Positions 1 through 8,487 of a DNA stretch of 64,000 bases are shown here, piece by piece; within the stretch, counting starts at the first letter, position 1; the number at the start of each line of letters is the position of its first letter. Source of the DNA: JAIXWP01 sp046309775 (GTDB lineage Bacteria > Bacteroidota > Bacteroidia > Flavobacteriales_D > Sanyastnellaceae); assembly GCA_046309775.1 (NCBI GenBank), contig JBKCOM010000040.1:1-64000 (forward strand). Direction: 5' to 3'. Both the position numbers and the translations under genes were made by a program. Under the pieces are notes generated by a model. That model was not told the origin of the DNA and searched no databases. It was given only the letters and a program-made list of their open reading frames with translations.

Positions 1-111
1 ACACATGTGGTCTGCGAAAATTTTACCAAAACCAAGATCCGACCAGTTCACTTCATTGATTCTGCTCTTCTCTACCTTTTGGACTTCAATCTTGTTGGTT
101 GTTGCTATCAT
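1..111 (-). CDS. ilvE: branched-chain amino acid aminotransferase, N-terminal fragment (cut by window edge)
   Basis: The 37 codons read leftward from an ATG at 109-111 and run off the edge without a stop. The residues EVNWSDLGFGKIFADHM match the N-terminus of class IIb branched-chain aminotransferases of the Bacteroidota type, where a V-x-(W/F)-x-x-L-x-F-G-x-x-F-x-D-H-M segment precedes the PLP domain. The enzyme transfers the amino group of Leu, Ile or Val to 2-oxoglutarate in the cytoplasm. The lysine and other PLP contacts lie outside the window, so function rests on this short match. The gene is too short here to be found by ordinary ORF calling. No clear promoter was seen upstream. Confidence 0.75.
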   Translation of the reverse strand, partial: MIATTNKIEVQKVEKSRINEVNWSDLGFGKIFADHMC

Positions 112-232
112 TAAGCATGTGGTTTGATTGATTATCCTTTATAGCATTTAAAACAATGTTTTGTTTCAACTGCCTCGACAAATGTAGGGTTTCAAGCGTT
201 TCGATGAAGGTTAAAAACCCTGAAAATTATCG

Positions 233-913
233 TTATCCATTTACAGGACTGAAAAGGAACTTATTAGGACTTACTAATTGGGCCTTTACGGCATACATTA
301 CAATGGCTGCGGTATTATTCACCCCCAATTTTTGCATTATGTTTTTACGATGTGTATTTACGGTGTGAGGAGATAAAAACAGACGTTCGGCTATCTCATT
401 GTTGGTATAGCCTTCGGCGATAAGCTTGATCACTTCCAACTCTCTTTCACTAATGACCACCGCTTCGCATGAAAGCTCCACGATATCCAAGTCATTTACA
501 TCAATAGCTTCTCTTCTTATGGTTTCAAGGATTTGACCACAAAAGAATCTTCCTCCTGTGGCAGTTTCTCTGATACTTTCAACTATTTCGTGGATGTCAC
601 AATCTTTTTTAATGTAAGAAGTAACACCAGCCCTGAGTGCATTTACAATGGTAATTCCTGTCTGCTCGCCTGTGATTGCAACAAATCGAACTTTTGGATT
701 GATACGCAACACTTTTGCAAAAACATCGATACTAAACTCCTTCGCCGCAAAATCAATCAAAATCACATCCGCTTCAAACGACTTGACCATCTCCAAGAGT
801 TGATCTTCGCTCATAGCCTCGCCCAGTAATTGGAAGTCGTCATACTGACGCAATACAGCGTTCAACCCAGAACGAATAAGCAAATTACTATCGGCGATGA
901 TGATGCGTTTCAT
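233..913 (-). CDS. NarL/FixJ-family response regulator, LuxR-type HTH
   Basis: The protein is a 226-residue transcription regulator. Residues 1-120 form a receiver domain with the predicted phospho-acceptor Asp54 in VILIDF and a conserved Lys in SYIKKD. Residues about 155-215 form a LuxR-type helix-turn-helix (SERELEVIKLIAEGYTNNEI, then LSPHTVNTHRKNIMQKLGV). The acidic pocket near the N-terminus is reduced: the usual two acids are replaced by IADSN, with only Asp8. The start was set at the ATG at 911-913 (MKRIIIADSN), because an upstream extension would add 13 residues outside the receiver fold. No sensor kinase gene lies next to it, so its input signal is unknown. It stands alone between ilvE and argS. 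Confidence 0.88.
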   Translation of the reverse strand: MKRIIIADSNLLIRSGLNAVLRQYDDFQLLGEAMSEDQLLEMVKSFEADVILIDFAAKEFSIDVFAKVLRINPKVRFVAITGEQTGITIVNALRAGVTSYIKKDCDIHEIVESIRETATGGRFFCGQILETIRREAIDVNDLDIVELSCEAVVISERELEVIKLIAEGYTNNEIAERLFLSPHTVNTHRKNIMQKLGVNNTAAIVMYAVKAQLVSPNKFLFSPVNG

Positions 914-1018
914 TGATGCAAATATCTTATCTAAACTGTTTCTAAATAACAATTAGAAGACAGATTTTTGTTCGATTATGCACGTATTTTTCAACAAATG
1001 AGGATATTACTTTGAAAA

Positions 1019-2812
1019 TCACATCTTTCTAACCACCGTAATGCCTAGAAGATCCATACTATTCTTGATGATTTCACCTACTTTAACAGTTAATGAGACT
1101 CTGAATTTTCTCAATTCATTGTTTTCTTCTCTCAAAATCGGGAAATCGTGATAAAAGGAATTAAACTCTCGTACGAGTTCGTAACAATAGTTTGCGATGA
1201 GGCTTGGATTGTACTTTTCACCAGCTTCTTGAAGAACAGTTGGAAAATCATTCATTTTTTTTATCAACTCTACTTCCATCGATGAGAGTAATGTTGCGTC
1301 AAGATTAAATGCTGAGAAATCGCCCCCCATATCGGCAAATTTATTTTTAATCGCATTGGTCCTTACGTAGGTATACAGAATGAAGGGACCTGTATTTCCA
1401 TTAAAGTCGATACTTTCCTTTGGATTGAATGTCATGTTTTTTACAGGATCAACCTTGAGCAAGAAATATTTTAATGCAGACATTCCAATGGCTCTGTAAA
1501 CATCTGCTTTTTCGCTTTCTTCAAGTCCTTCAAGCTTGCCTTGCTCTTTGGCAACACTCTCTGCTTCGGAGCGCATTTCTTCCATGATATCATCGGCATC
1601 TACCACTGTACCCTCTCTACTCTTCATCTTTCCCTCTGGCAATTCCACCATGCCATAGCTGAGGTGATAGCACTTTTCACCTTGTTCAAATCCGAGTTTT
1701 TTCAATATTTTGAAAAGCACTTTGAAGTGATATTCTTGTTCATTACCGACAGTGTAGATTTGATATGCCGCGTCTTGATAATCTCTAAATCTGAGAATGG
1801 CTGTTCCAATATCTTGAGTGATATACATTGCCGTTCCATCTTTTCTTAAAAGTGCCTTTTGATCAAGTCCTTCGTCGGTCAAGTCTACCCAAATACTTCC
1901 ATCTTCTTTTTGAAAAAATATGCCTTTTTCTAACCCTTTGAGAACCTCATCGCGTCCAAGAAGATAAGTGTCGCTTTCGTAGTAATTCTTATCAAAATCA
2001 ACGCCCATGGTGTGATAAGTAGCGTCAAAACCCTTGTAAACCCAACCATTCATGGTATTCCAGAGATTCCATACGTCTTGGTCTTTCGCTTCCCACTGGC
2101 GCAAAAGTTCTTGAGCTTCTTTAATTGCTGGAGCATTTTGAGCGGCTTCTCCTGCTGTAGCGCCTTGTGACATTAATTCACTTTGCTGGCTCTTATAAAG
2201 TTTATCAAACTCAACATAATACTTTCCTACGAGCTTATCCCCCTTCAATCCAGAAGTCTCCGGTGTTTCTCCATTTCCCAGAAGTTTCCAGGCATACATG
2301 CTCTTACAGATGTGAATTCCTCTGTCATTGATGATTTGAACTTTTGAAACCGAATGACCATTCGCTTTCAAAATTTTTGCCACTGAATAGCCCAAAAAGA
2401 TATTTCTCAAGTGACCAAGGTGCAATGGTTTATTGGTATTAGGAGAAGCATATTCTACTAAGACGCGTGGTTTAGTATCAGCGTCAGCGAACCCAAAATT
2501 CGTTTGTCCCGCCATTTGATCAAATGACGAAAGCCAATAAGATTTGGAAATGGACAAATTCAGGAATCCTTTAACCACATTGAAAGCCGTGACTTCAGAG
2601 ACATTTTTTACAAAATATTCTCCAATCGCTTGTCCTGTTTGTTCAGGTCCCATCTTTGAAATTTTTACCAATGGGAATATGACAATCGTCAAATCTCCTT
2701 CGAACTCTTTTCGAGTTTTTTGAAACTGAATTTGCGAAGGTTCTAGCTTAGCCGAGAACAATTGTTCCACTGCATTTGTCAATCCTGTTGAGAGTATCTG
2801 ATGGATATTCAT
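1019..2812 (-). CDS. argS: arginyl-tRNA synthetase
   Basis: Charges tRNA-Arg with arginine using ATP in the cytoplasm. The 597-residue product has the class I signature HLGH in the context SPNTNKPLHLGHLRN, and a KMSKS-like loop written GKMKSREGT. The N-terminal region has the Add-1 tRNA-recognition type of sequence and the C-terminus the DALR anticodon-binding type (NSFYHDFPIL). The start is the ATG at 2810-2812 (MNIHQIL). A longer frame to 2908 would overlap the divergent ribBA gene and its promoter and carries no family match. The length is normal for bacterial ArgS. It is divergent from ribBA, with only 58 bases between the two start codons. Confidence 0.96.
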   Translation of the reverse strand: MNIHQILSTGLTNAVEQLFSAKLEPSQIQFQKTRKEFEGDLTIVIFPLVKISKMGPEQTGQAIGEYFVKNVSEVTAFNVVKGFLNLSISKSYWLSSFDQMAGQTNFGFADADTKPRVLVEYASPNTNKPLHLGHLRNIFLGYSVAKILKANGHSVSKVQIINDRGIHICKSMYAWKLLGNGETPETSGLKGDKLVGKYYVEFDKLYKSQQSELMSQGATAGEAAQNAPAIKEAQELLRQWEAKDQDVWNLWNTMNGWVYKGFDATYHTMGVDFDKNYYESDTYLLGRDEVLKGLEKGIFFQKEDGSIWVDLTDEGLDQKALLRKDGTAMYITQDIGTAILRFRDYQDAAYQIYTVGNEQEYHFKVLFKILKKLGFEQGEKCYHLSYGMVELPEGKMKSREGTVVDADDIMEEMRSEAESVAKEQGKLEGLEESEKADVYRAIGMSALKYFLLKVDPVKNMTFNPKESIDFNGNTGPFILYTYVRTNAIKNKFADMGGDFSAFNLDATLLSSMEVELIKKMNDFPTVLQEAGEKYNPSLIANYCYELVREFNSFYHDFPILREENNELRKFRVSLTVKVGEIIKNSMDLLGITVVRKM

Positions 2813-2834
2813 ATTGGTAAGAAATAAAACAACA

Positions 2835-2866
2835 TTTGGGGGTGCAAACTTAACCCAATACCTTTG
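2835..2866 (+). promoter_or_regulatory. Bacteroidota-type promoter for ribBA
   Basis: A -33 element TTTG at 2835-2838 and a -7 box TACCTTTG at 2859-2866 are separated by 20 bases, matching the TTTG-N19-21-TAnnTTTG consensus of Bacteroidota housekeeping promoters. The first ATG (2871) follows the box by only 4 bases, so the transcript would be leaderless or would use the second ATG at 2883. Confidence 0.7.
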
Positions 2867-2870
2867 CATT

Positions 2871-4004
2871 ATGACACATACTATGGTGAAAGAAAAATTG
2901 GATACCATTCAGGAGGCCATCGACGACATTCGCAACGGCAAGGTGGTGATTGTGGTGGATGATGAAGACCGTGAAAATGAAGGTGATTTTATCACAGCCG
3001 CGCGCAATGTTACTCCAGAGGTCATCAACTTTATGAGCAAGCATGGCCGTGGTCTAATTTGCGCAGCTCTCACGGAAGAGCGATGCGATGAACTTGAATT
3101 GGATCTAATGGTGAGTCGAAACACCGACCCAAACAAAACGGCCTTCACCATTTCGGTGGATTTATTAGGACATGGGTGCACTACTGGAATTTCTGCTCAC
3201 GACAGGGCCAAAACCGTGAATGCACTTATCGACCCGCAAACTAAACCTTCTGACCTTGGACGACCTGGCCATATATTCCCTCTTATCGCCAAAAATGGAG
3301 GCGTTCTTCGCAGAACAGGACATACAGAAGCCACTGTAGATCTAGCTCGTCTGGCAGGATTCGAGCCTGCCGGCGTTTTGGTCGAAATCATGAACGATGA
3401 TGGCACCATGGCAAGATTGCCTCAATTGATGGAAATTGCTGAAAAGTTTCAATTGAAAATCATCAGCATCAAAGACTTAATCAGCTATCGACTATCAAAA
3501 GAGACGCTCGTTCAAAGAGTGGAGAGTATACCTTTCAATACACGCTATGGTTCTTTTCAATTGTATGCATTCAAGCAACTGATAGAAGGGACAGAACATT
3601 TGGCCTTTGTCAAAGGAGAATGGAGGGCCGATGAGGAAATACCTGTTCGTGTTCACAGTTGCAATTTTATTGGTGATGTTTTTGGATCACTTGAATATGG
3701 CAAAGAGGATATGCTTCACAAAGCGATGCAGATGATTGAGGAGCACGGAAAAGGAGTCATCGTCTATATGAATCATTTACAAAAAAATCATAGCATCATC
3801 GATGAACTTGCCGAAATAAAGACCATGCAGGCACTAGGTAGCAAGAATGAGAAAGTGGCTATGGATGCGAGAGATTACGGAATTGGTGCTCAAATTTTAC
3901 GCGACCTTGGCGTTTCTAAAATGACCTTATTGACTAATACTCCCACCAAGAGAACAGGTTTAATTGGGTATGGGCTTGAAATTGTTTCAACCCTTTCGCT
4001 TTAA
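2871..4004 (+). CDS. ribBA: RibBA: 3,4-dihydroxy-2-butanone 4-phosphate synthase with degenerate GTP cyclohydrolase II domain
   Basis: Riboflavin pathway protein of 377 residues. The N-terminal half (about 1-210) is an intact DHBP synthase: DDEDRENEGDF, the TDPNKTAFTISVD segment, HDRAKT and RRTGHTEATVDLARLAG are all present, so it should convert ribulose 5-phosphate to the four-carbon riboflavin precursor. The C-terminal half has the outline of GTP cyclohydrolase II but not its working parts. The zinc-site pattern HSEC...LRCDC is replaced by HSCNFIGDVFGSLEYGK, and the catalytic RQEGR motif reads MNHLQKNHS. I infer that only the RibB activity survives and that an active RibA is encoded elsewhere. 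The start is ATG 2871; ATG 2883 (MVKEKLDTI) is an alternative that suits the promoter position better. A bidirectional terminator follows. Confidence 0.92.
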   Translation: MTHTMVKEKLDTIQEAIDDIRNGKVVIVVDDEDRENEGDFITAARNVTPEVINFMSKHGRGLICAALTEERCDELELDLMVSRNTDPNKTAFTISVDLLGHGCTTGISAHDRAKTVNALIDPQTKPSDLGRPGHIFPLIAKNGGVLRRTGHTEATVDLARLAGFEPAGVLVEIMNDDGTMARLPQLMEIAEKFQLKIISIKDLISYRLSKETLVQRVESIPFNTRYGSFQLYAFKQLIEGTEHLAFVKGEWRADEEIPVRVHSCNFIGDVFGSLEYGKEDMLHKAMQMIEEHGKGVIVYMNHLQKNHSIIDELAEIKTMQALGSKNEKVAMDARDYGIGAQILRDLGVSKMTLLTNTPTKRTGLIGYGLEIVSTLSL

Positions 4005-4030
4005 TTGCTAAAGAAAAGACTATTAGAAAT

Positions 4031-4060
4031 AAAAAAGGGCTTTCTTCCGAAAGCCCTTTT
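4031..4060. terminator. bidirectional rho-independent terminator between ribBA and rpmE
   Basis: A near-perfect hairpin, AAAAGGGCTTT / AAAGCCCTTTT with a short loop, has A and T tracts on both sides. It lies between convergent ribBA and rpmE and can serve both. Confidence 0.85.
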
Positions 4061-4079
4061 CATTGATATCGATAAACGA

Positions 4080-4337
4080 TTATTTCTTCTCGAACTTAGC
4101 GTAACGATTTTTGAATTTGTCGATACGACCAGCAGTATCCACCAACGTCACCTTACCAGTGAAGAAAGGGTGTGAAGTGTGCGAAATCTCCATTTTGATC
4201 AATGGGTATTCATTGCCATCTTCCCACTTGATGGTATCCTTGCTCTCAGCTGTAGACTTGCCTAAGAATGCATATTCATTAGACATATCTTTGAAGACCA
4301 CAAGTCTGTAATTTTCTGGGTGAATTCCTTGTTTCAT
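4080..4337 (-). CDS. rpmE: 50S ribosomal protein L31, type B
   Basis: The 85-residue small ribosomal protein begins MKQGIHPENYRLVVF and carries the L31 signature SHTSHPFFTGKVTLVDTAGR followed by KNRYAKF. The Cys residues of the zinc-ribbon (type A) form are absent, and the extra central segment of the type B form is present. It is part of the large subunit, at the intersubunit bridge. It is a single-gene unit with its own strong promoter and terminator. Only one copy is visible here, so this may be the main L31 rather than a zinc-starvation backup, as in many Bacteroidota. Confidence 0.95.
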   Translation of the reverse strand: MKQGIHPENYRLVVFKDMSNEYAFLGKSTAESKDTIKWEDGNEYPLIKMEISHTSHPFFTGKVTLVDTAGRIDKFKNRYAKFEKK

Positions 4338-4362
4338 TGTAATATCTTTTTCTAACGGGCGG

Positions 4363-4393
4363 CAAATATACGACTACAGATTGATTCTCACAA
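4363..4393 (-). promoter_or_regulatory. Bacteroidota-type promoter for rpmE
   Basis: On the minus strand a -7 box TATATTTG (4363-4370) follows a TTG element (4391-4393) at 20-base spacing, placed about 25 bases upstream of the rpmE ATG. Confidence 0.7.
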
Positions 4394-4448
4394 GAAAAAT
4401 GTAAAAATAATAATATTGGTTTAAAAACTGGAAATCAGTCATTTAATA

Positions 4449-4480
4449 GAAAAGTCCCGAATCGTTATTCGGGACTTTTC
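4449..4480. terminator. rho-independent terminator hairpin
   Basis: A perfect 14-bp inverted repeat, GAAAAGTCCCGAAT / ATTCGGGACTTTTC with loop CGTT, lies between the rpmE promoter and the end of the secreted SPOR-like gene. On the minus strand it terminates that gene about 90 bases after its stop. The remaining bases 4481-4571 hold only a weak 6-bp inverted repeat. Confidence 0.85.
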
Positions 4481-4571
4481 AGACTAAATTACCTAAACAA
4501 ATTCTATATTAATTAACCAAAATTACTACATGAGCGCCGTTGCACTCGACCTGTAGTAGGTGTGATGAGTC

Positions 4572-6137
4572 TTATTGATACCATTGCTGCTTTGAAATCA
4601 GAAGTGCCTCTTGCACTGTAATTCTGTCTCCGTTATTGTATGCAGTAACAAATGGTCCTGGAAGGGTGTTGTAATCACTTTTTAATCGCTCTCTTTCGTC
4701 GCGAGCTGTTTTGTATTCTCCAAACTTTCCAGTGGTATATTTCACCCACCCTTCATGGTTTTCAATATTAAAATCTTCTGAGAAGCCGTGGCGCTGCTTG
4801 AAATAAGTTTTATTAACAACGCGATGTGCAGCAAGAATTTGCACTTTGTATGTCACACCTTTTTCAGCATCGGGAGCGCTAGAAACCTTGCTACCATTGG
4901 ATTTGGTAGACTCTTTTGATGTACTCGTACTCGACTTTTCTGTCTTATTTTCTGCTGTATCAACCGGCTTTACGTTCTCTTTCACCTTGCTTTTCTCCTC
5001 TTTCACAGGATCATTTTTCTGTGTTTTTGTAACATTTGAAGCAGTTGATTCGCTGCTGGTATTCGTGTTTGAATTCTTATTTGTAGCAGTTGTCGTGTTA
5101 TCACCTGCTGTATTTTCTGTTGCAGTATTCGAATTTGATTTCGATTCATTGGTGGTATTTCCATTCGCGGGGTTGGTTGCAACAGCATTAGAATCTGTAT
5201 TCGCCGCCGCTCCTGCAACGTTCACAATGACTATTTCTTTGGGGTTGTTATTTTCAACAAAAGCAATCTTTCCATTGATTTCTGGAAGCTGCGAAGAAGG
5301 GCTTAATAGCGTGAGCTTGTATGCAACTTCAATTAGTGGAGATACTGGAATTTCAAACCAAACAAATTTAATGTTATTCTTATCTGCGGTTACAGTAGCA
5401 CCCGCGTCTTGAATTTTTTCTGTTTTAGAAAGATTCGGACATCCTTCAATGATTTTTGCAAATCCTTTTACATTACTATTCAATACCCGAATGTTTACTC
5501 GGTATTCTGTATCTGTCAATTTTGTGATTGAACGCTCAACTCTGAACTCAGACGATGAATTGCTAGAAGTTGTTTCTGGAGCCGTTTCCGATGTATTAGA
5601 AGTATTAGAAGCAGTTGCAGAAGTACCAGAAGAGTTTTGATCCGTACCGTTGGTGCTGGTATTCGTATTGCTTCCGTTTTCTTGATTAGTAGCCACGGCA
5701 GCGTCTGGTTTCACCATTACAGATTTGGTAGGAATTAGATAATCGACTCTTTCATTTTCTTTGATATAAGAGAATATACCTTTCACTTCATATCGGCCGT
5801 CAAAAGTTGCTGGCGCTTCTAAAAAATATGATACTGTGAACGTTTCCTCAGTAGGCATTGTCATCCATACAAAACGCGCTTTACGTTCGCTGAAAGTAAA
5901 TGAAGCTCCTTTTGTTTCTGACGGAGAAGCAACAAAACCTTCGGGGAACTGAATCTCCATTTTACCAAAACCTTGAATTTGGTTTTTATAAATGGTCACC
6001 TCCACCAAAGTCTTTTCGCCTGGTTTCATAGAGTCTGGAGCCACATTTTGTATTGCTACTTCATTCACTGTAAACAAGTGAAGAAAAAACAAACCTATGA
6101 AGTTGATGAGTACGATTAAGGTTTTAAGCATGGTCAA
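4572..6137 (-). CDS. secreted protein with two related beta domains, low-complexity linkers and SPOR-like C-terminus
   Basis: No named family was recognised with certainty. The 521-residue product has a hydrophobic N-terminus (signal peptide or membrane anchor, residues 3-22). Domain 1 covers about 25-145 (IQGFGKMEIQFPEGF, then KARFVWMTMP). After a Ser/Thr/Asn-rich linker comes a second copy-like domain at about 200-310 (VKGFAKIIEGCPNL, then NIKFVWFEIPVSP). A long Asn/Thr/Ser/Lys-rich linker follows, and the last 85 residues (VTYKVQILAAHRVVNKTYF...GEYKTARDERERLKS) resemble a SPOR-type peptidoglycan-binding fold. I infer an envelope or periplasmic role. The linker encodes strongly biased codons on both strands, which explains spurious opposite-strand frames. 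Confidence 0.75.
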   Translation of the reverse strand: MTMLKTLIVLINFIGLFFLHLFTVNEVAIQNVAPDSMKPGEKTLVEVTIYKNQIQGFGKMEIQFPEGFVASPSETKGASFTFSERKARFVWMTMPTEETFTVSYFLEAPATFDGRYEVKGIFSYIKENERVDYLIPTKSVMVKPDAAVATNQENGSNTNTSTNGTDQNSSGTSATASNTSNTSETAPETTSSNSSSEFRVERSITKLTDTEYRVNIRVLNSNVKGFAKIIEGCPNLSKTEKIQDAGATVTADKNNIKFVWFEIPVSPLIEVAYKLTLLSPSSQLPEINGKIAFVENNNPKEIVIVNVAGAAANTDSNAVATNPANGNTTNESKSNSNTATENTAGDNTTTATNKNSNTNTSSESTASNVTKTQKNDPVKEEKSKVKENVKPVDTAENKTEKSSTSTSKESTKSNGSKVSSAPDAEKGVTYKVQILAAHRVVNKTYFKQRHGFSEDFNIENHEGWVKYTTGKFGEYKTARDERERLKSDYNTLPGPFVTAYNNGDRITVQEALLISKQQWYQ

Positions 6138-6265
6138 TAGCAGGTTATGCGTGTAATTCTACCATGTCAAAAATCTACCAATAGAATGAACGTTCGGTAA
6201 TGAAAAAATGTATTTGCAAACAGTGAAATGTGAATTGTGTGAAACCAATTTCGCACCTTTGCACT

Positions 6266-7183
6266 ATGAGCGCATGGCGATCACATATCAAAGGATTCAA
6301 AGCATATCTTCGATTGGAGAAATCGCTATCGAAGAATAGTGTCGATGCTTACGAACGCGATGTGACCAAGCTTGCCGAGTGGTCAGAAAATTCAGCAGGA
6401 CAATTGCAACCGTCCAAAATAAAAGCTTCAGACATTCGATTGTTTTTGAAAGCTTTAAATGAACTTGGATTAAGCGCTACTTCACAAGCTAGGATTCTCT
6501 CAGGCATAAAGGCATTTTATACTTATCTAATACTTGAACAAATAATTCAAGTCGATCCTACCGAGCTCATTGAAGCACCGAGAATTGGAAGAAAATTACC
6601 AGATGTGCTTTCAGTTGAAGAAATTGATGCAGTGATAAATGCTATTGATTTAAGTAAAAAGGATGGTCACCGTAATCGCGCCATTTTGGAGGTTTTATAC
6701 AGTTGCGGACTGCGCGTTAGCGAATTGGTCGACCTGAAGCTGAGTCAGGTTTACTTTAATGAAGGATTTATTCGAATAATTGGAAAAGGAAATAAAGAAC
6801 GGCTCGTGCCCATTGGAAGTTCGGCTATTACTTGGGTTCAACACTATTTGCAGCACACAAGAAATCACTTACCGATACAGCCAAACGCTGCTGATGCATT
6901 GTTTTTAAATCTGCGCGGCGGCAAATTTTCAAGAATGTCTGTCTTTTCAATTATTCAAAATCTAGTAGTTCAATTAGGAATAAAAAAACAAGTAAGTCCG
7001 CACACATTTAGACATTCATTCGCCACCCATCTGGTTGAGGCAGGCGCTGATTTGAGAGCCGTACAAGAAATGCTAGGACATGCCAGTATCACTACCACCG
7101 AAATTTATACTCACCTAGATAAGCATCGTTTAAAGGAAGAGATACTATCTTTCCACCCCCGTTATAAAAATAATTCCAATTGA
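6266..7183 (+). CDS. xerD: tyrosine recombinase XerD
   Basis: Site-specific recombinase of 305 residues that resolves chromosome dimers at dif together with XerC. The N-terminal SAM-like core-binding domain (LRLEKSLSKNSVDAYERDV) is followed by the catalytic domain with the expected residues: Arg in SCGLRVSEL, Lys in GKGNKERLVP, HTFRHSFATHL (His-x-x-Arg), GHASITTTEIYTH (His and nucleophile Tyr). The start is ATG 6266 (MSAWRSHIKGF); a longer frame from 6230 would include the promoter-like CACCTTTG at 6254-6261. The stop overlaps the TTG start of the next gene, so the two are probably translationally coupled. Confidence 0.93.
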   Translation: MSAWRSHIKGFKAYLRLEKSLSKNSVDAYERDVTKLAEWSENSAGQLQPSKIKASDIRLFLKALNELGLSATSQARILSGIKAFYTYLILEQIIQVDPTELIEAPRIGRKLPDVLSVEEIDAVINAIDLSKKDGHRNRAILEVLYSCGLRVSELVDLKLSQVYFNEGFIRIIGKGNKERLVPIGSSAITWVQHYLQHTRNHLPIQPNAADALFLNLRGGKFSRMSVFSIIQNLVVQLGIKKQVSPHTFRHSFATHLVEAGADLRAVQEMLGHASITTTEIYTHLDKHRLKEEILSFHPRYKNNSN

Positions 7184-8487
7184 AGAAAGCCAATCTCATT
7201 AATCCAAAAGGACTTTTAATCCTTTTGATGTTCACTGTATCCACTGCATTATTGGCTCAAACCAATATTAAACTGATGTGTTACAATGTGCTCAATTATC
7301 CGACTGGTAATATCGCCGGGCGCGTAGACACTCTCAGGAATATAATTGATTATTATCGTCCTGATTTGTTGATGCTGCAAGAGCTGAAAACAGAACAAGG
7401 GCTTGTTGATACACGCAGCATGATGAATGAAATTGGATATGGTGCATTCGATAATGCGCCTTACGTTCCCCAACAAAGCAATCCATTTTCAGATTTTCCG
7501 CTGCAGCAATCCATCATTTACAATACAGAAATTTTCGGCCTTGCAGAAGATAATCTCATACTCACTGAGGTCAGAGATATCAATTACTATAAACTTTGGT
7601 TGAAATCTGAAAACTTACTTCAAGGTGCGGATACTACCTTCCTGCATGTTTTCGTGACACATTTGAAAAGTAGCACTGGCGGAGAAAATGAACAGCTTCG
7701 TTTGCAAATGGTACAACAATTTAAAAGCTACATCAATAACAATTTGGACTCAGATGATCTCATTATAATCGCTGGTGATTTTAATATCTATAACAGCTCA
7801 GAACCTGCATACATTGAGCTGACTGGCTCAAGTGGTGGAATCAATATGGTTGATCCATTAGCTGAACTTGGAAACTGGTCTGGATCATCATTTCCTCATA
7901 AAGAAATACTCACGCAAAGCACTCGCTCAAGTCAATATGCAGGTGACGGCGCTGGCGGCGGTGTGGACGACAGATTTGATTTTATCATGTTCTCACCATC
8001 TATCATGCAGTTGTTTGGAGATCTGGTTTATGTAAATGATTCCTACAAATCTTTGGGAAACAATGGAGAATGTTATAATCAAAGTATTACTTCCTGCATT
8101 GCAGGAAATGAAGTGCCTGCGGACGTTATCCGCTCTATTTATTATATGAGCGATCACATACCCGTGGTAAGTGAACTAAGCACACCTTTAGCACTCTCAA
8201 CTGCAGGTGAAATTACAAAAACGAATACTCAGATTAACTTCCCAAAGGGAAACACTTTCGATCAACAAATTTTGGTAGCTATCGTCGGCAATGGAGCTTC
8301 GAATTGTGAATATAGAATTTGTGACCGTACGGGTAGTATTGTTTCGCAAGGAAAAATACTGAATTCAGGTCAAAATCATCAAATTTTGATTCCGAGTGAA
8401 CATTTTGCACAAGGAATCTATTTCATCTATTTAGTAAAAGATTCATTCGTCACTACATCGGCAAAATTTGCCGTTTTACATCCATGA
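7180..8487 (+). CDS. secreted endonuclease/exonuclease/phosphatase-family protein with T9SS sorting domain
   Basis: The 435-residue product starts with TTG at 7180, overlapping the xerD stop by four bases. The TTG is favoured because the next ATG would cut the signal peptide (MKKANLINPKGLLILLMF...ALLAQ) to an unusable length. Residues about 28-340 carry the DNase I-like fold motifs CYNVLNYP, LLMLQELK (metal-binding Glu), IIAGDFNIY (Asp/Asn) and the final SDHIPVV (Asp-His). The last about 80 residues are a T9SS type A-like sorting domain (GIYFIYLVKDSFVTTSAKFAVLH), so it should be exported and anchored or released at the surface. The substrate could be DNA, RNA or a phosphoester. It is followed by an overlapping Cys-cluster gene. 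Confidence 0.88.
   Translation: MKKANLINPKGLLILLMFTVSTALLAQTNIKLMCYNVLNYPTGNIAGRVDTLRNIIDYYRPDLLMLQELKTEQGLVDTRSMMNEIGYGAFDNAPYVPQQSNPFSDFPLQQSIIYNTEIFGLAEDNLILTEVRDINYYKLWLKSENLLQGADTTFLHVFVTHLKSSTGGENEQLRLQMVQQFKSYINNNLDSDDLIIIAGDFNIYNSSEPAYIELTGSSGGINMVDPLAELGNWSGSSFPHKEILTQSTRSSQYAGDGAGGGVDDRFDFIMFSPSIMQLFGDLVYVNDSYKSLGNNGECYNQSITSCIAGNEVPADVIRSIYYMSDHIPVVSELSTPLALSTAGEITKTNTQINFPKGNTFDQQILVAIVGNGASNCEYRICDRTGSIVSQGKILNSGQNHQILIPSEHFAQGIYFIYLVKDSFVTTSAKFAVLHP

Noticed and set aside
2813..2870. FMN riboswitch before ribBA
   Set aside because: Only 58 bases separate argS and ribBA, filled by a promoter; there is no room for an RFN element.
4520..4560. ACTACA / TGTAGT inverted repeat between the terminator and the SPOR-like gene stop
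   Set aside because: A six-base stem with a 21-base loop is weak; the neighbouring 14-bp hairpin is the better terminator.
4846..5412. Long open frame on the plus strand inside the SPOR-like gene
   Set aside because: It is opposite the Ser/Thr/Asn-rich linker; codon bias of the real gene explains the lack of stops, and the product matches nothing.
6188..6195. Palindrome GAACGTTC between the SPOR-like gene and xerD
   Set aside because: An 8-bp palindrome alone is expected by chance in 64 kb and has no second copy nearby.
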